This document shows positions 35,919 to 44,473 of a stretch of 64,000 nt of DNA, piece after piece. Under the pieces are notes generated by a model. That model saw only the letters and a program-made list of their open reading frames with translations, did no database searches and had not been told where the DNA came from. The stretch spans positions 1 through 64,000 of the forward strand of contig CAWCMK010000004.1 of assembly GCA_963796705.1 (NCBI GenBank), written 5' to 3'. The position numbers and the translations under genes were made by a program. The DNA comes from VRUE01 sp963796705 (GTDB taxonomy: Bacteria > Actinomycetota > Thermoleophilia > Solirubrobacterales > 70-9). Every line of letters starts with the position of its first letter. The first letter of the stretch is position 1.

Positions 35919-36739
35919 GTACGGCCTCGATCTTCACCGACTTCTGGAACGATCAGATCGTCGCCAACGGGACCGAAGGCCTGTTCCTGGTCTTCGTCGG
36001 ATTCATCCTCTCCTTCGCCTTCATCAGGATGAGCACCCGGCTGATGCGCAGCCCCAAGGTGCCCTGGTGGCCGGGCAGCGTCGTCAGCGAGGGCGGCGTC
36101 CACGTCCATCACCTCGCCTTCGGGATCGTCGCGATGATGATCGCCGGGGCGATCGGCTTCACCACCGCGGGCGAACAGCCCGCCTCCGACATCTGCGCCT
36201 TTGCCTTCGGCGTCGGCATGGGGCTGACGATCGATGAGTTCGCGCTCTGGATCTACCTCGACGACGTCTACTGGGCCGAGGAGGGGCGCAGCTCGATCGA
36301 CGCGACCGTGATCGCCGCCTCGGCGATGTTCCTGGTCCTGATCGGCTCCAGCCCGCTGAGCTTTGAGACCGGCTCGCCGGCCCAGGCCCTCGGCAGCCTG
36401 GTGGCCGCGGCGATCGTGATCGGCTGCGTCGCCGTCTGCTTCTTCAAGCAGCGGGTCCTGCACGGCTCGATCGGCTTCTTCTTACTGCCGATCGCGATCT
36501 ACGGCGCCTGGCGAATCGGCAAGCCGGGCTCCCCCTGGGCCCGGCGCCGCTACGGCGAGCGCCGCCCCGACAAGCAGGCGAAGGCCGAACTGCGCTTCGC
36601 GCCAGATCGCCACACCGAGCGTTTCAAGAACGCCTTCCGCGACATCGTCGGCGGCAAGCCCAGCGAGGGTCTGAGCGCCGCCCGCGATGAGCTCGTCGCG
36701 ACCCTGAAAGGCGAGAAGGCAGGAGGCCGCTCAACGTAA
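35915..36739 (+). CDS. Integral membrane protein with HVHH and DEFALW motifs
   Basis: The 274-residue product has six or seven helices. Conserved-looking polar motifs sit at helix ends: EGGVHVHHLAFGIVAMMIAG and GLTIDEFALWIYLDDVYWAE. The clustered His and the Asp/Glu pair could bind a metal or form an active site in the membrane. The soluble tail contains ERFKNAFRDIVGGKPSEGLS. Related proteins are frequent in actinobacteria, but I know of no function. It is the last gene of the ATGA-linked operon. Confidence 0.72.
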   Translation: MSTASIFTDFWNDQIVANGTEGLFLVFVGFILSFAFIRMSTRLMRSPKVPWWPGSVVSEGGVHVHHLAFGIVAMMIAGAIGFTTAGEQPASDICAFAFGVGMGLTIDEFALWIYLDDVYWAEEGRSSIDATVIAASAMFLVLIGSSPLSFETGSPAQALGSLVAAAIVIGCVAVCFFKQRVLHGSIGFFLLPIAIYGAWRIGKPGSPWARRRYGERRPDKQAKAELRFAPDRHTERFKNAFRDIVGGKPSEGLSAARDELVATLKGEKAGGRST

Positions 36740-36757
36740 TCGGACGGGAAGCGAGAA

Positions 36758-36773
36758 TCCTCGATTGCGAGGA
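36758..36773 (+). terminator. Hairpin after the membrane-protein operon
   Basis: TCCTCG-ATTG-CGAGGA forms a perfect 6-bp stem with a 4-nt loop, 18 nt after the last stop of the operon. No U-tract follows. Confidence 0.4.
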
Positions 36774-36880
36774 CGCGTGGCGATGGAGTGCACGAACGCC
36801 GACTTTGGGTGTAGCACGATCCAGAAGTGTCACTGTCGGATTCGAATTCGTGGCACGGGAGCTTGCGCGGATTGTAGGAG

Positions 36881-38560
36881 GTTTTGGAGAAAAGATAGGA
36901 GAAAATAGGGAAAATTATAAGTTGAAGAGAGATAAGATTATGATTTAAAAGTATGTAGAAGAAGAAGAGAATGGTAAGAAGGTGAGGGTGAGTATAGTTT
37001 GTGTTTGTTATTTTGAGAGAGAAGAGGTGAGGAAGCTAATTAGGGAATAAAGGGATGAGGTAGATAAAAAATGGTTTGGGAAAAATGAGGAGAATTGAGA
37101 TAACAGATGGCTATAAGGGAAGGGAGAGGAGTGTTTATGTATTATTATTGAGATTTTGGTTAAAGAATAAGATTGGTTTGAGAGATTATATCTAAGAGAG
37201 GGGGTAGATAAGATGGATATCTAAGAAGACGATGGGGATTGAGATAGATTTATTGGCGAAGAAGGTGAATAGATAGGTGATAGGATAGAAATGAAAGAAT
37301 AGGTAAAGCTGATTAAGGTAGGTGAAGAGAATAGAATTAGGGGGAAAAAGGTAGAGGTTAAAGAAGGTTATATAAGAAAAAGCTTTTATAATTATTAGTA
37401 AAAGTGTTAGAATGTATTTAGTATTTGTAGGGAAAGGATTGGGGAGAGGTAAGTGAATAGGAGGTTTTGTAGCAGAGGGAGATTGAATAGTTAAGTAAGT
37501 TATTGTTATTTGAGATTGGTGTAGATAAGATAAAGAAAATAAGAGAAGTTTATAGCTGAATAGAGGATAGATAGGAGAGAAAAATATGAAAGAGATGTGG
37601 GATAGATATAGATATTTATAGGGTTGTTGAGGGACTAAGTAAGTTGAGATGAAAAAATGAGAGTATATAGATATTGCAAGGTGATATCAGATTGAAATAG
37701 AAGTATTAGATACTTGTATGCACAAAAAGTAGGGTATAATAATATGGAAGAGATGAGTAGAGGTAGATAAGTATATTTTAAACGATGGTATAGATATGTA
37801 GATGTGAGGTTTTGAAAGATAGATTGAGTGAGAGATATGGAAGATTGTTGAGAGTGGTATTAGGTTACGCATATGTGATAGAGCTGTTAAGAGATAGAAG
37901 AGAAAAAGTGAGAGTGAAGAAAAGGTAAAGAGGAAGTTGGAGATAAAAATGTGATAGAAAGAAGAAAGAGTGACAATAGGTGATGAGTAGATATAGTGTA
38001 TGAGAAAGATGGCAGAAGGGGAAAGGTGAGGAAAATATGAGGTAAGGTAAGAAGAAAAGATTGGATAGTAGTGTGAGACATAAAAGAATAGCAGCGAAAT
38101 ATTTGAGATCTATGAAGATTTGATTGTTTCAGCTAAGAGACTGAGTATCAGCTATACGTCGCTCAGATCACGAGTAGAGAGGTTAGAAAGGAATAAGTAT
38201 ATAGAATATTAGATAAGGATAAAGAGAGGGTATAAGTAGGGATAAACTGATAAAAGAAGCAAGGTATAGGAATTGAAGTTTAAGAGGATTAATGTAGAGA
38301 GAAAGTGATGGCTATAGATATATAAGATTGACTGGGCGTAGGGAACTAGGGAAGAAGAGTTATAGAGAATAAGAGATTGGATATAGGTAAAAGAAAAGTA
38401 GATATAGGAGAAGGAAATATAAGAATAGGAGAAAGAAGATAAGAATATTTAAAAGATGAAAGAAAAGAAGAATTTAAGGGATGTAAAGATAAGAAAGATG
38501 ATGATAGTGAGGAGATTTTAGCTATGATGAGAGAGAAAGACAGATAGGAGAGGATAGTCA
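36881..38560. other. Plus strand almost free of C, with normal G; no intact gene
   Basis: Many 60-base lines here contain zero to two C. Counting by hand gives about 44 C in the 1,620 bases from 36,901 to 38,520, near 3%, while G stays near one third and A dominates. This is not a tandem repeat and not simply AT-rich DNA. It is what a 70% GC sequence would look like if nearly all plus-strand C had become A or T. All frames are full of stops. The right end merges into an insertion-sequence relic showing the same bias. Assembly artefact and strand-biased mutation are both possible. Confidence 0.85.
38084..38212 (+). pseudogene. HTH-like coding patch inside the C-poor region
   Basis: A 42-codon open stretch without a start reads EIFEIYEDLIVSAKRLSISY then TSLRSRVERLERNKY. 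AKRLSISYTSLRSRVERLE resembles Fis-type or small helix-turn-helix domains (AKRLGISYTTLR). Local base composition is more normal than around it. It may be the last recognisable piece of a buried gene, or chance. Confidence 0.3.
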
Positions 38561-39284
38561 GGTCAGCGTGCAAAAGTACGCGCTCGATGCTGCGAAAGAG
38601 CAAGGGGGTAGAGGAGCTAGTAGTGCTTGAGACGACAGAACTGGCGCTCGACGGAAGCACGGGCGCGGTAGAGGGTCTTTAGCGCAGCGTATAGCGCGGG
38701 ATGAAAGGGTGTAGGAGGTAGGCCTTGACACACACAGAAGAGGGCTTGCACTCGCCGGTAGGACAGCGCCACTTGGTCGCCTTGTGAGTGTAATAGGTAA
38801 AGGCGAAGCGAACACTCGCTATGCTAGCAACAGGGCGGCTTGTGATCGCCGCGCTTGACAGCGGGTGGTCTTACGCGAAGAGGGATCACGGGGGAGACAT
38901 CTCGCTCGGGCAGGCGTCATAGACGGGTCACGTTGTCGTAGCCCTTGTCGAGAGTGGCTTGTCTCGAGGTAGATACCTAAGGAAGTGCAGCTTGTCGAGC
39001 AGCGGAGCGACGTAGAGATCTTCGTTTGTACTGCGCGGTTTTGATCTGCCAAGCGAGCGGTAGGTCTGTAGCGGTATCAGATGGTTATGTGCAGATGGTA
39101 GCTGTAGAAGCTGCCGCTTTTGCGGGTGGAGAAGGCCGAGCGGTGTCCCCAAGAGGCATCGGGGTCGGAATACTCTCGGGCGTTCAGGGCCGTTCTTGGA
39201 CTTGAACCGCTGCCGGTTCGCGTAGGCGGGCATGTCGGAGGTATAGATCGCTACGTTTTTGCTGAAGTTGGTGTTGTGTTTTTT
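38480..39284 (-). pseudogene. DDE transposase relic, C-terminal part (outer element)
   Basis: In several frames the minus strand gives, in order, NVAIYTSDMPAYANRQRFKS, KNGPERPRVF, a DPDASWGHRSA-type stretch, LDKGYDN-like and DACAERDVSPVIPL, GDHKPP, a Cys-containing CPTGEC-like patch, and YRARASVERQFCRLKHY, then IERVLLHADLTILSYLSFSL. This order matches actinobacterial DDE transposases whose conserved end reads LHADLTMLARL. The N-terminal part continues at 40,643-40,978 beyond an inserted element. Many changes remove G on this strand, which is the same as C loss on the plus strand. Confidence 0.7.
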
Positions 39285-39299
39285 GAAGTTGTCTCAAAA

Positions 39300-40169
39300 T
39301 TCTTATAAGAGAGTTTGAGGTAGTTGCATTGAATTTCAATAGGTAGATATAAATAGATTTAGGAGGTATTTGGTGGTGGTTTTGATCTGGTAGGTGTGAG
39401 ATGATTTTTGGGATTAGGTGGAGTTGATGCTTTAGTTTAAGAGTTGAGCGTTAAGGGTGGTTGCTTTAGGGTGGATGATTGTATCTGTTTTAACGTGATA
39501 GTTTTTGTGTTGTTCACTGGTATCGTTTGGTGGTATTTGTTGAGAGAGATGGGTTGCTCGTTGGTGATTGCGCATTGATGATTGGTAGATTGGTAGTGGG
39601 TTGATGTTTTAGAGCGCCTGCACCGTGAACTGCTGAGGAGGCTGAACGCAACTGGGCGGATCGATTGGGACACCGCGGTCATCGACGGCAGTCACATCCG
39701 CGCGCTGCAAGGGGGGGCTCGACAGGTTCTCTCCGGTAGACTGTGCTCGCACCGGCTCAAAGCACCACCTGATCACTGATTCCGCTGGGGTGCCGCTGGC
39801 GATCTCACTGACTGGCGGCAACCGCAACGACGTCACTCAGCTGCTGCCTCTGGTGGACTGAGTCGGCTCGGTGGCTGGCAAAGTCGGTCGGCTTCGCAAG
39901 CGGTCCGATCGCCTGCTCGCTGACGTGGCTATGACCACGACAAGTACCGACGCGAGCTGAGAAAGCGAGGCGTGAAGCTGATCATCGCTGTCGCGGGGCT
40001 GAGCACGGCTCGGGTCTGGGCAAGGAGAGATGGGTGGTCGAGCGCAACTTCGCCTGGCTTCACAACTTCCGCCGCCTGCGCACCCGCTACGAGCGCCGGC
40101 CGAGCTGCACTGGCGTTCATGCAGCTGGGCTGCGCGGTGATCTGCGAGCGCGCTCTGCCGTCGGGCTGA
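39300..40169 (+). pseudogene. IS5-family transposase relic inside the inserted element
   Basis: From 39,607 the sequence reads RLHRELLRRLNATGRIDWDT then AVIDGSHIRALQGGA (first catalytic Asp). After frame changes come GVPLAISLTGGNRNDVTQLL, YDHDKYRRELRKRGVKLIIA, and WVVERNFAWLHNFRRLRTRY with the catalytic Glu, then AFMQLGCAVICERALPSG. This is an IS5-type (IS427/IS1031-like) transposase. The 300 bp before 39,607, where the N-terminal 100 residues should lie, are G/T-rich and C-poor. They align to the expected sequence mainly through C-to-T changes. Confidence 0.75.
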
Positions 40170-40620
40170 ATTCAGTCGAGCGAGTCTCGGAAGTACTGGT
40201 CGGGGATCGCTTCAGCCTCAGATCGGCACCGGCGCCGAGGCTTGGCATCGTACTCCTCCTCCGGGTCGGCCTTCTCGGGCTCACGGTGCAGTGATGCCGC
40301 CAGTTGTCGCTGAAGTTGAAGGTGTAGTAGAAACTGTCTCTCGGTTTCACCTCTTTGGCCACCTTCAGGGTCATCTCGTCGAGCTAGTCACTGGGATAGT
40401 CAGGATCGAAGATGCCGATCTGACGGCTGTCGGCGAGCTCGAAGCTATGCAGGTGGGCGAGATCTCAGCGGGCGAAGGCTCGGTCGATCGCCTCCGCCAG
40501 GTCGCCGAAGGAGTGAGACGGGCCGACTATGAAGACTTGACTGGTGCCGGCTTGAGGTCAACGCGTGCCCCCCGAGGAGGTCGACTGATCGCAGCCACGT
40601 CGCGCTATCGGCGAGGGAGC
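40160..40620 (-). pseudogene. pRiA4b ORF-3-like protein relic
   Basis: One minus frame, with in-frame stops, reads SHSFGDLAEAIDRAFAR-stop-DLAHLHSFEL, ADSRQIGIFDPDYPSD-stop-LDE and MTLKVAKEVKPRDSFYYTFN, FSDNWRHHC. FYYTFNFSDNWRH is the signature of the pRiA4b ORF-3 family, often carried near mobile elements. Both stops (TGA, TAG) sit where Trp (TGG) is expected, so each is explained by one G-to-A change on this strand. Confidence 0.6.
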
Positions 40621-40642
40621 CTACGGGTTTTGAGACAGCCTC

Positions 40643-40978
40643 TTAAGCGCGGCGATCACTCGGCGATGTAGTGTCCAGCAGGTGCTTGTGCTCGCGCAGC
40701 TTCGTCGCGAAGCGGTAGCAGGCTTATTCGCTCGGCGGCTCGCCTTGCAGCTCAGCGCGCTTGCAGACTCGGGTGCTCTCGCACAAGTGCGACTGTGCGA
40801 GTCAGGTCGGAATCGTATAGATCGCTTTGGCGAGCGCTATCCCACATCGCTCGGATCGGGTAGGGACGCCCGTCCAGCGGGTCTCCTGAAGCTTCTCGAT
40901 CAGCTCCGAAATCTCGGGCGAGTCGAGGAGCGCTGCCAGCTCGGCTGCCGAGCGCGGTGCTACCGTCAGCGGTGCCAT
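40643..40978 (-). pseudogene. DDE transposase relic, N-terminal part (outer element)
   Basis: The minus strand opens MAPLTVAPRSAAELAALLDS at 40978, then PEISELIEKLQETRWTG, GIALAKAIYTIPT followed by a stop where Trp is expected, ACYRFATKLREHKHLLD, and IAALKR at the inserted element. This is the head of the transposase whose tail lies at 38,480-39,284. Together they make one gene interrupted by the 1,358-bp element. Confidence 0.65.
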
Positions 40979-41123
40979 GGAGCTTGTATCGTGGTCGGAC
41001 CCGGAGGTTGCCGCCTCGCGGGGGTCATTCCTGTTGCTTTAGACTTATAATTTTATGTCTGGCGTCGGACGGAAAATGCTGGAAATGCGGCGGGTCTGTG
41101 TGCGCCGGGAAGGAAAGGGGCGC

Positions 41124-41839
41124 ATGGTAAACGAGACGCTGAGGCTGGAGTTGGGTGCTGCTGCGGCGTACCGCTGTGAAGCTCGCTGCCGCCACCGATT
41201 CGTTCTCCCACCTGGTGGACGACATTGCCAAGGAGCTACATCTGACGCTCAGATCATCGAGTGGACGGTCGAGGTCGAGCGTGGCAGCGTCATTTTGGAG
41301 GTCAAGCCGGCCTGGGGCGCGAGGCTGCCTTGACGATAGTCAATATCATCGTCAACGGCCTGAACGCTATTGAGAAGGGTCAGAGCAGCTTTGCATTTCA
41401 CGGATCGTGCGCTTGAGCACGCCGCGAGCTCGCGACGTTGGCGAGCGACGATTTCCCTGTCCGCGTTCGCAACAGTCACCACCAGGCGAGACTCACGCGC
41501 CATTCGGTCCGCAATATCGATGATCTGACGATTGGCGCTCAGCCGAGAATTGGCACCATCGAAGGGCGGTTGGAGGAGCTGAACATCCACGTTCACGACA
41601 AGCCGACCTTTCAGATATGGGAGAACCTTACAGGTCGGAAAGTTCAATGTCGCGCAGGCGATAGCGTGCGAAGGAACAGCTCGAAGCGGCGATGGGACAT
41701 CGCGTAGCGTTCGGGGCATGATCAGGGCATCCAGGCACGGTGCCAGCCAGAGCATCGATGCCAAGCAGCTACGGGTCTTCCGGTGGAGCACGTACTTCTG
41801 TCTGCCGATGAGGTTCGCGGCATTCTCAAAGCGTCTTGA
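41124..41839 (+). pseudogene. Partner protein of a PIN-domain toxin (several frameshifts)
   Basis: Pieces in different frames form one protein: MVNETLRLEL, then VKLAAATDSFSHLVDDIAKE, EWTVEVERGSVILEVKPAWG, LTIVNIIVNGLNAIEKGQ, GTIEGRLEELNIHVHDKPTF with QIWENLTGRKVQC, and GHRVAVRGMIRASRHG, ending ADEVRGILKAS. The stop overlaps the PIN gene start (TGATG). I recall actinobacterial proteins with this EGRLE...TGR...RVAVRG layout upstream of PIN genes. An antitoxin-like role is inferred only from that pairing. Confidence 0.5.
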
Positions 41840-42297
41840 TGACGCAACGTCGCTACTGGGACTCAGATGCTTTCCTGGGCTGGCTAAAGGCTGAGTTTGA
41901 CAAGGTGGGTGAGTGCCAAGCAGTGAATCCGCGTGGCCGAGGCTGGCAAGACGGAGATCATTACATCGGCGCTTACGCTTGCCGAGGTTCTGTATCTGCG
42001 CGGCCACCAGCCTATTCCCGCTGCGGATGCTGAAAAGCTCAAACGCTTCTTCGAGCATGAGTACATCGTTGTCAATGATGTTGATCGGGCGCTTGCCGAG
42101 GAGGCGCGCAAGTTCGTCTGGGATCAGGGCATCCGTCCCAAAGATGCGATCCACGTCGCGACAGCCATAGATGCAAAGGTGAAAGGCTTGAGACGTTCGA
42201 CACAGACCTGATCAAACACAGCGGGGCTGTGGGCGACCCACCTCTCACCATCGGCCGCCCCTACGAGCCAGCACAACTATTCGACGACGTGGGGTAA
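41839..42297 (+). pseudogene. PIN-domain (VapC-like) ribonuclease with two frameshifts
   Basis: MTQRRYWDSDAFLGWLKAEF contains the first PIN Asp (WDSDAFLGWL). After a shift near 41,930 the frame reads AEAGKTEIITSALTLAEVLY with the conserved Glu, then FVWDQGIRPKDAIHVATAID with the later Asp residues. A second shift near 42,187 leads to LETFDTDLIKHSGAVG and a stop at 42297. All PIN catalytic acidic residues are present if the frame is restored. It probably cleaves RNA and pairs with the upstream protein. Confidence 0.68.
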
Positions 42298-42362
42298 GCG
42301 CGGACCGAAAGTGAGGTACCCGCGATGCACTCCGCCCCGCGACCCCGCATCAGGGCTGGGCT

Positions 42363-42382
42363 GAGAGTTTCGCCAAACTCTC
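42363..42382. terminator. Perfect hairpin between convergent genes
   Basis: GAGAGTTT-CGCC-AAACTCTC is a perfect 8-bp stem with a tetraloop, between the PIN gene (plus) and the first GNAT gene (minus). It could end transcription in both directions. Confidence 0.5.
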
Positions 42383-42410
42383 CTAGGGCATGCGTGGTGC
42401 ACCGATGACC

Positions 42411-43637
42411 TCATTCATCATCGGGATTTTTGGTCGGCGACGAGCCTCGGGCAGGGACTTCACTAGGTAACCGATCGCGGAGTGCTCGAAGCCTTTGACG
42501 AAGCCGGAGTTGTTTGCGCCAGATGTTCATTCGCTCACGACTGTGTGGAGCGATCCAGCGGGCCCGAGCGAGAGGCATAATGCGATTCGTCGGGAAGAGC
42601 TCGTAGCTGACCACCGGATCCGCCGCATTCGAGAGGCGCTGCAGGTACTCAAATCCGCCGTGTCCAAAATCAACTCGTCGAACCCCGGAATCAAGCTCAT
42701 GCGCGATCCCGGTTACCACGGCCGCGAGTCCAGGTGCGAATCGGCTCCAAGCCGGGTCAAACGACGTCAGCAATATCTCACTGGTATCGCCAGCGCGCGC
42801 GAACAGGGCCGCACCAATCATATCTTCGCCGCGAACGACCTTCCAGAGACACCAGTCGCCGCTGCCGATGAGCTGCCTTCCGGCCTCGGCGAGCGTATCC
42901 TCGACACCCTCGACAAGCCACTGCGATTGCCAACTCCAGCGCTCGTGGTGCAGTTCCGCGAGCGCATGTACATCGGATCGGACCGCCTCGGGGCTCTCGG
43001 TGCACTCCACCGCCAAGCCGGCCTCAGTTCGGCGTCGAGCCCGACGCCGCAGGTCGGCGCGCAGGCGCTGCGTAAGGCCCCCAAGCCAGTACTCAGAAGG
43101 CATGGGGCCTTCGACCACGAGCAGCTTCCCCCGGCGTCCGCGCCGTAGCCATGCCGGCCCGCCGGGCCACTGGCACCGCAACTCGTTGGGCCACTCGGCT
43201 CTCATTGGGGTGACCGACAGGTCGACTCGCGCGGGGGATGGTGACGTGTCACTCAGGGCGCGGGCAAACAGGGCAAAGATCGCCTCCGGGGCATTGCGTG
43301 AGACGAGGGGCTCGACAGACCAGAAAGTTCCCTTTCCGATAAGCCGCAAATCGGGAAGCCGAGATTGGCTGTCGACGAGATAGCCGGGGAACAAACCGAC
43401 GAGTCGCTCGCCCTCCGTCACAACAGCCACGCGCAGTGCCCGCGAATCAAGGTGTGCTGGCACACACCGTGCATCCCACCAAGCTCGCATCCAGACAGGG
43501 CGGCAGGTCGGCTTGCCGCACGCCAGCGCCAGCTCATCCCATCGACGCTCGAAGGGCGCGAGCTGCCCAAAGCTATCGAAAACAACGCACCGAACGCCGG
43601 TGTCAGACCCCGCCTCGGATCTCACAACTCGATTCAC
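42411..43637 (-). CDS. GNAT-superfamily acyltransferase (BioF2/FemX-like)
   Basis: The 408-residue product has the two-lobed GNAT layout of acetyltransferase family 6. The first lobe is FERRWDELALACGKPTCRPV with WMRAWWDARCV, and the second DVHALAELHHERW, GEDMIGAALFARAGDTSEIL and DFGHGGFEYLQRLSNAADPV. Such proteins move acyl or aminoacyl groups, often in polysaccharide or peptidoglycan-linked pathways. It overlaps the next gene upstream by four bases. The substrate is unknown. GC content here is lower than in core genes. Confidence 0.78.
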   Translation of the reverse strand: MNRVVRSEAGSDTGVRCVVFDSFGQLAPFERRWDELALACGKPTCRPVWMRAWWDARCVPAHLDSRALRVAVVTEGERLVGLFPGYLVDSQSRLPDLRLIGKGTFWSVEPLVSRNAPEAIFALFARALSDTSPSPARVDLSVTPMRAEWPNELRCQWPGGPAWLRRGRRGKLLVVEGPMPSEYWLGGLTQRLRADLRRRARRRTEAGLAVECTESPEAVRSDVHALAELHHERWSWQSQWLVEGVEDTLAEAGRQLIGSGDWCLWKVVRGEDMIGAALFARAGDTSEILLTSFDPAWSRFAPGLAAVVTGIAHELDSGVRRVDFGHGGFEYLQRLSNAADPVVSYELFPTNRIMPLARARWIAPHSRERMNIWRKQLRLRQRLRALRDRLPSEVPARGSSPTKNPDDE

Positions 43638-44299
43638 GGCGGCCCGGGCGCCTGAGTCCCAACCAACTCGTTCGAGATCACTCGGAGGTTGAATACCTCA
43701 TAGCCCAGACGCGCCTGCAGGTATAGGAGCCCCGAAGGCATAACCAACGCGCTTGGACTTCTTGAGGTGAGATACCTGACTCCAGACGCTTGTAGAGACA
43801 TCGCCATGTGAGTGTGTAACAGGTAGCGTGCCGCGTATCGTGGTGCAACCAAGATATTCAACATCGCCCAGTGCCGATCGACTGTCGCCAAGGCAAGTCC
43901 GACCGCAGTTCGGTCGGGGGTTTCGGCCACCCACCAAGAGTCCACAGACCTCGCCAACAGCAACTCTGACTGGGTCACGTCCCGCAAAACCTGTGCGCGG
44001 TCCGAGTCCGGCAGCAGCTCTCGACAGGTGATGCCCTCGCAGCGGGCGCGCGTTATGTTGGTCCTTGCGGCATGGAAGCGGCGACCCTTCAGCATCGGCG
44101 CACTGGCTGGTGGAAGGCGCAGAACCGAGCGAGCGTAGAGATGGCTGCGAATGCCGCGCCGCCGGGTGAGGAGATAATCGCGAATCTGCTCTCCGCCAGG
44201 TGAGGCCGTCAGCTCCACCGAAAGCCGGGCGCCCGGCGCAAATCTCGACGGCCCCGCGCGCTCCACCAGAGCCGGGCGCGGGCCGGGGGGAGACGCCAC
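43634..44299 (-). CDS. GNAT-like protein of about 221 residues
   Basis: The central part, ARSVDSWWVAETPDRTAVGL, ALATVDRHWAMLNILVAPRY with AARYLLHTHMAMSLQASGVR, is an acetyltransferase-type strand and P-loop-like helix region. LYLQARLGYEVFNLRVISNE near the end is the usual last strands. The ATG at 44299 is chosen from the frame; the N-terminal 40 residues are less certain. It lies between two further acyltransferase-like genes, and overlap with the downstream one suggests one operon. Confidence 0.6.
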   Translation of the reverse strand: MASPPGPRPALVERAGPSRFAPGARLSVELTASPGGEQIRDYLLTRRRGIRSHLYARSVLRLPPASAPMLKGRRFHAARTNITRARCEGITCRELLPDSDRAQVLRDVTQSELLLARSVDSWWVAETPDRTAVGLALATVDRHWAMLNILVAPRYAARYLLHTHMAMSLQASGVRYLTSRSPSALVMPSGLLYLQARLGYEVFNLRVISNELVGTQAPGPP

Positions 44300-44473
44300 G
44301 GCGAAAAAGCCAGCGCGTAAACACCGCCGCGGAAACCACCTCTGGAGCAGCTCCCCCGCAACGGACCATTGTCGTCAGTCATTCCACTGCAACGCTCGCG
44401 GCGCCACAATTCTCGCGGGAATATCCCCGAGTCTCTCCAGGGCGACGGGCCGAAATTCCCCTCGAGCAGCGAC

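Larger units (their letters stand above)
39285..40642. mobile_element. 1,358-bp inserted IS element with terminal inverted repeats
   Basis: The left end GAAGTTGTCTCAAAA and the right end TTTTGAGACAGCCTC are inverted repeats, matching at 13 of 15 positions. The two differences are A for G and T for C in the left copy. Between them lie an IS5-like transposase relic (plus) and a pRiA4b-like relic (minus). The element splits the outer transposase reading frame. To the right of the repeat lies TTAA; the matching site on the left reads TTTT, so a target duplication is unproven. Confidence 0.6.

Noticed and set aside
36881..38560. Short minus-strand Leu/Ser/Ile-rich frames in the C-poor region read as membrane proteins.
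   Set aside because: Base composition alone forces Leu, Ser, Ile and Phe codons here; no motif or start site supports them.
36881..39610. Repeat array or CRISPR in the low-complexity region.
   Set aside because: No unit recurs at regular spacing; the sequence is compositionally biased but not repetitive.
40160..40620. Diversity-generating retroelement as the cause of the base-specific changes.
   Set aside because: DGRs change template A and need a reverse transcriptase and a template/variable repeat pair; none is seen, and the lost base here is C.
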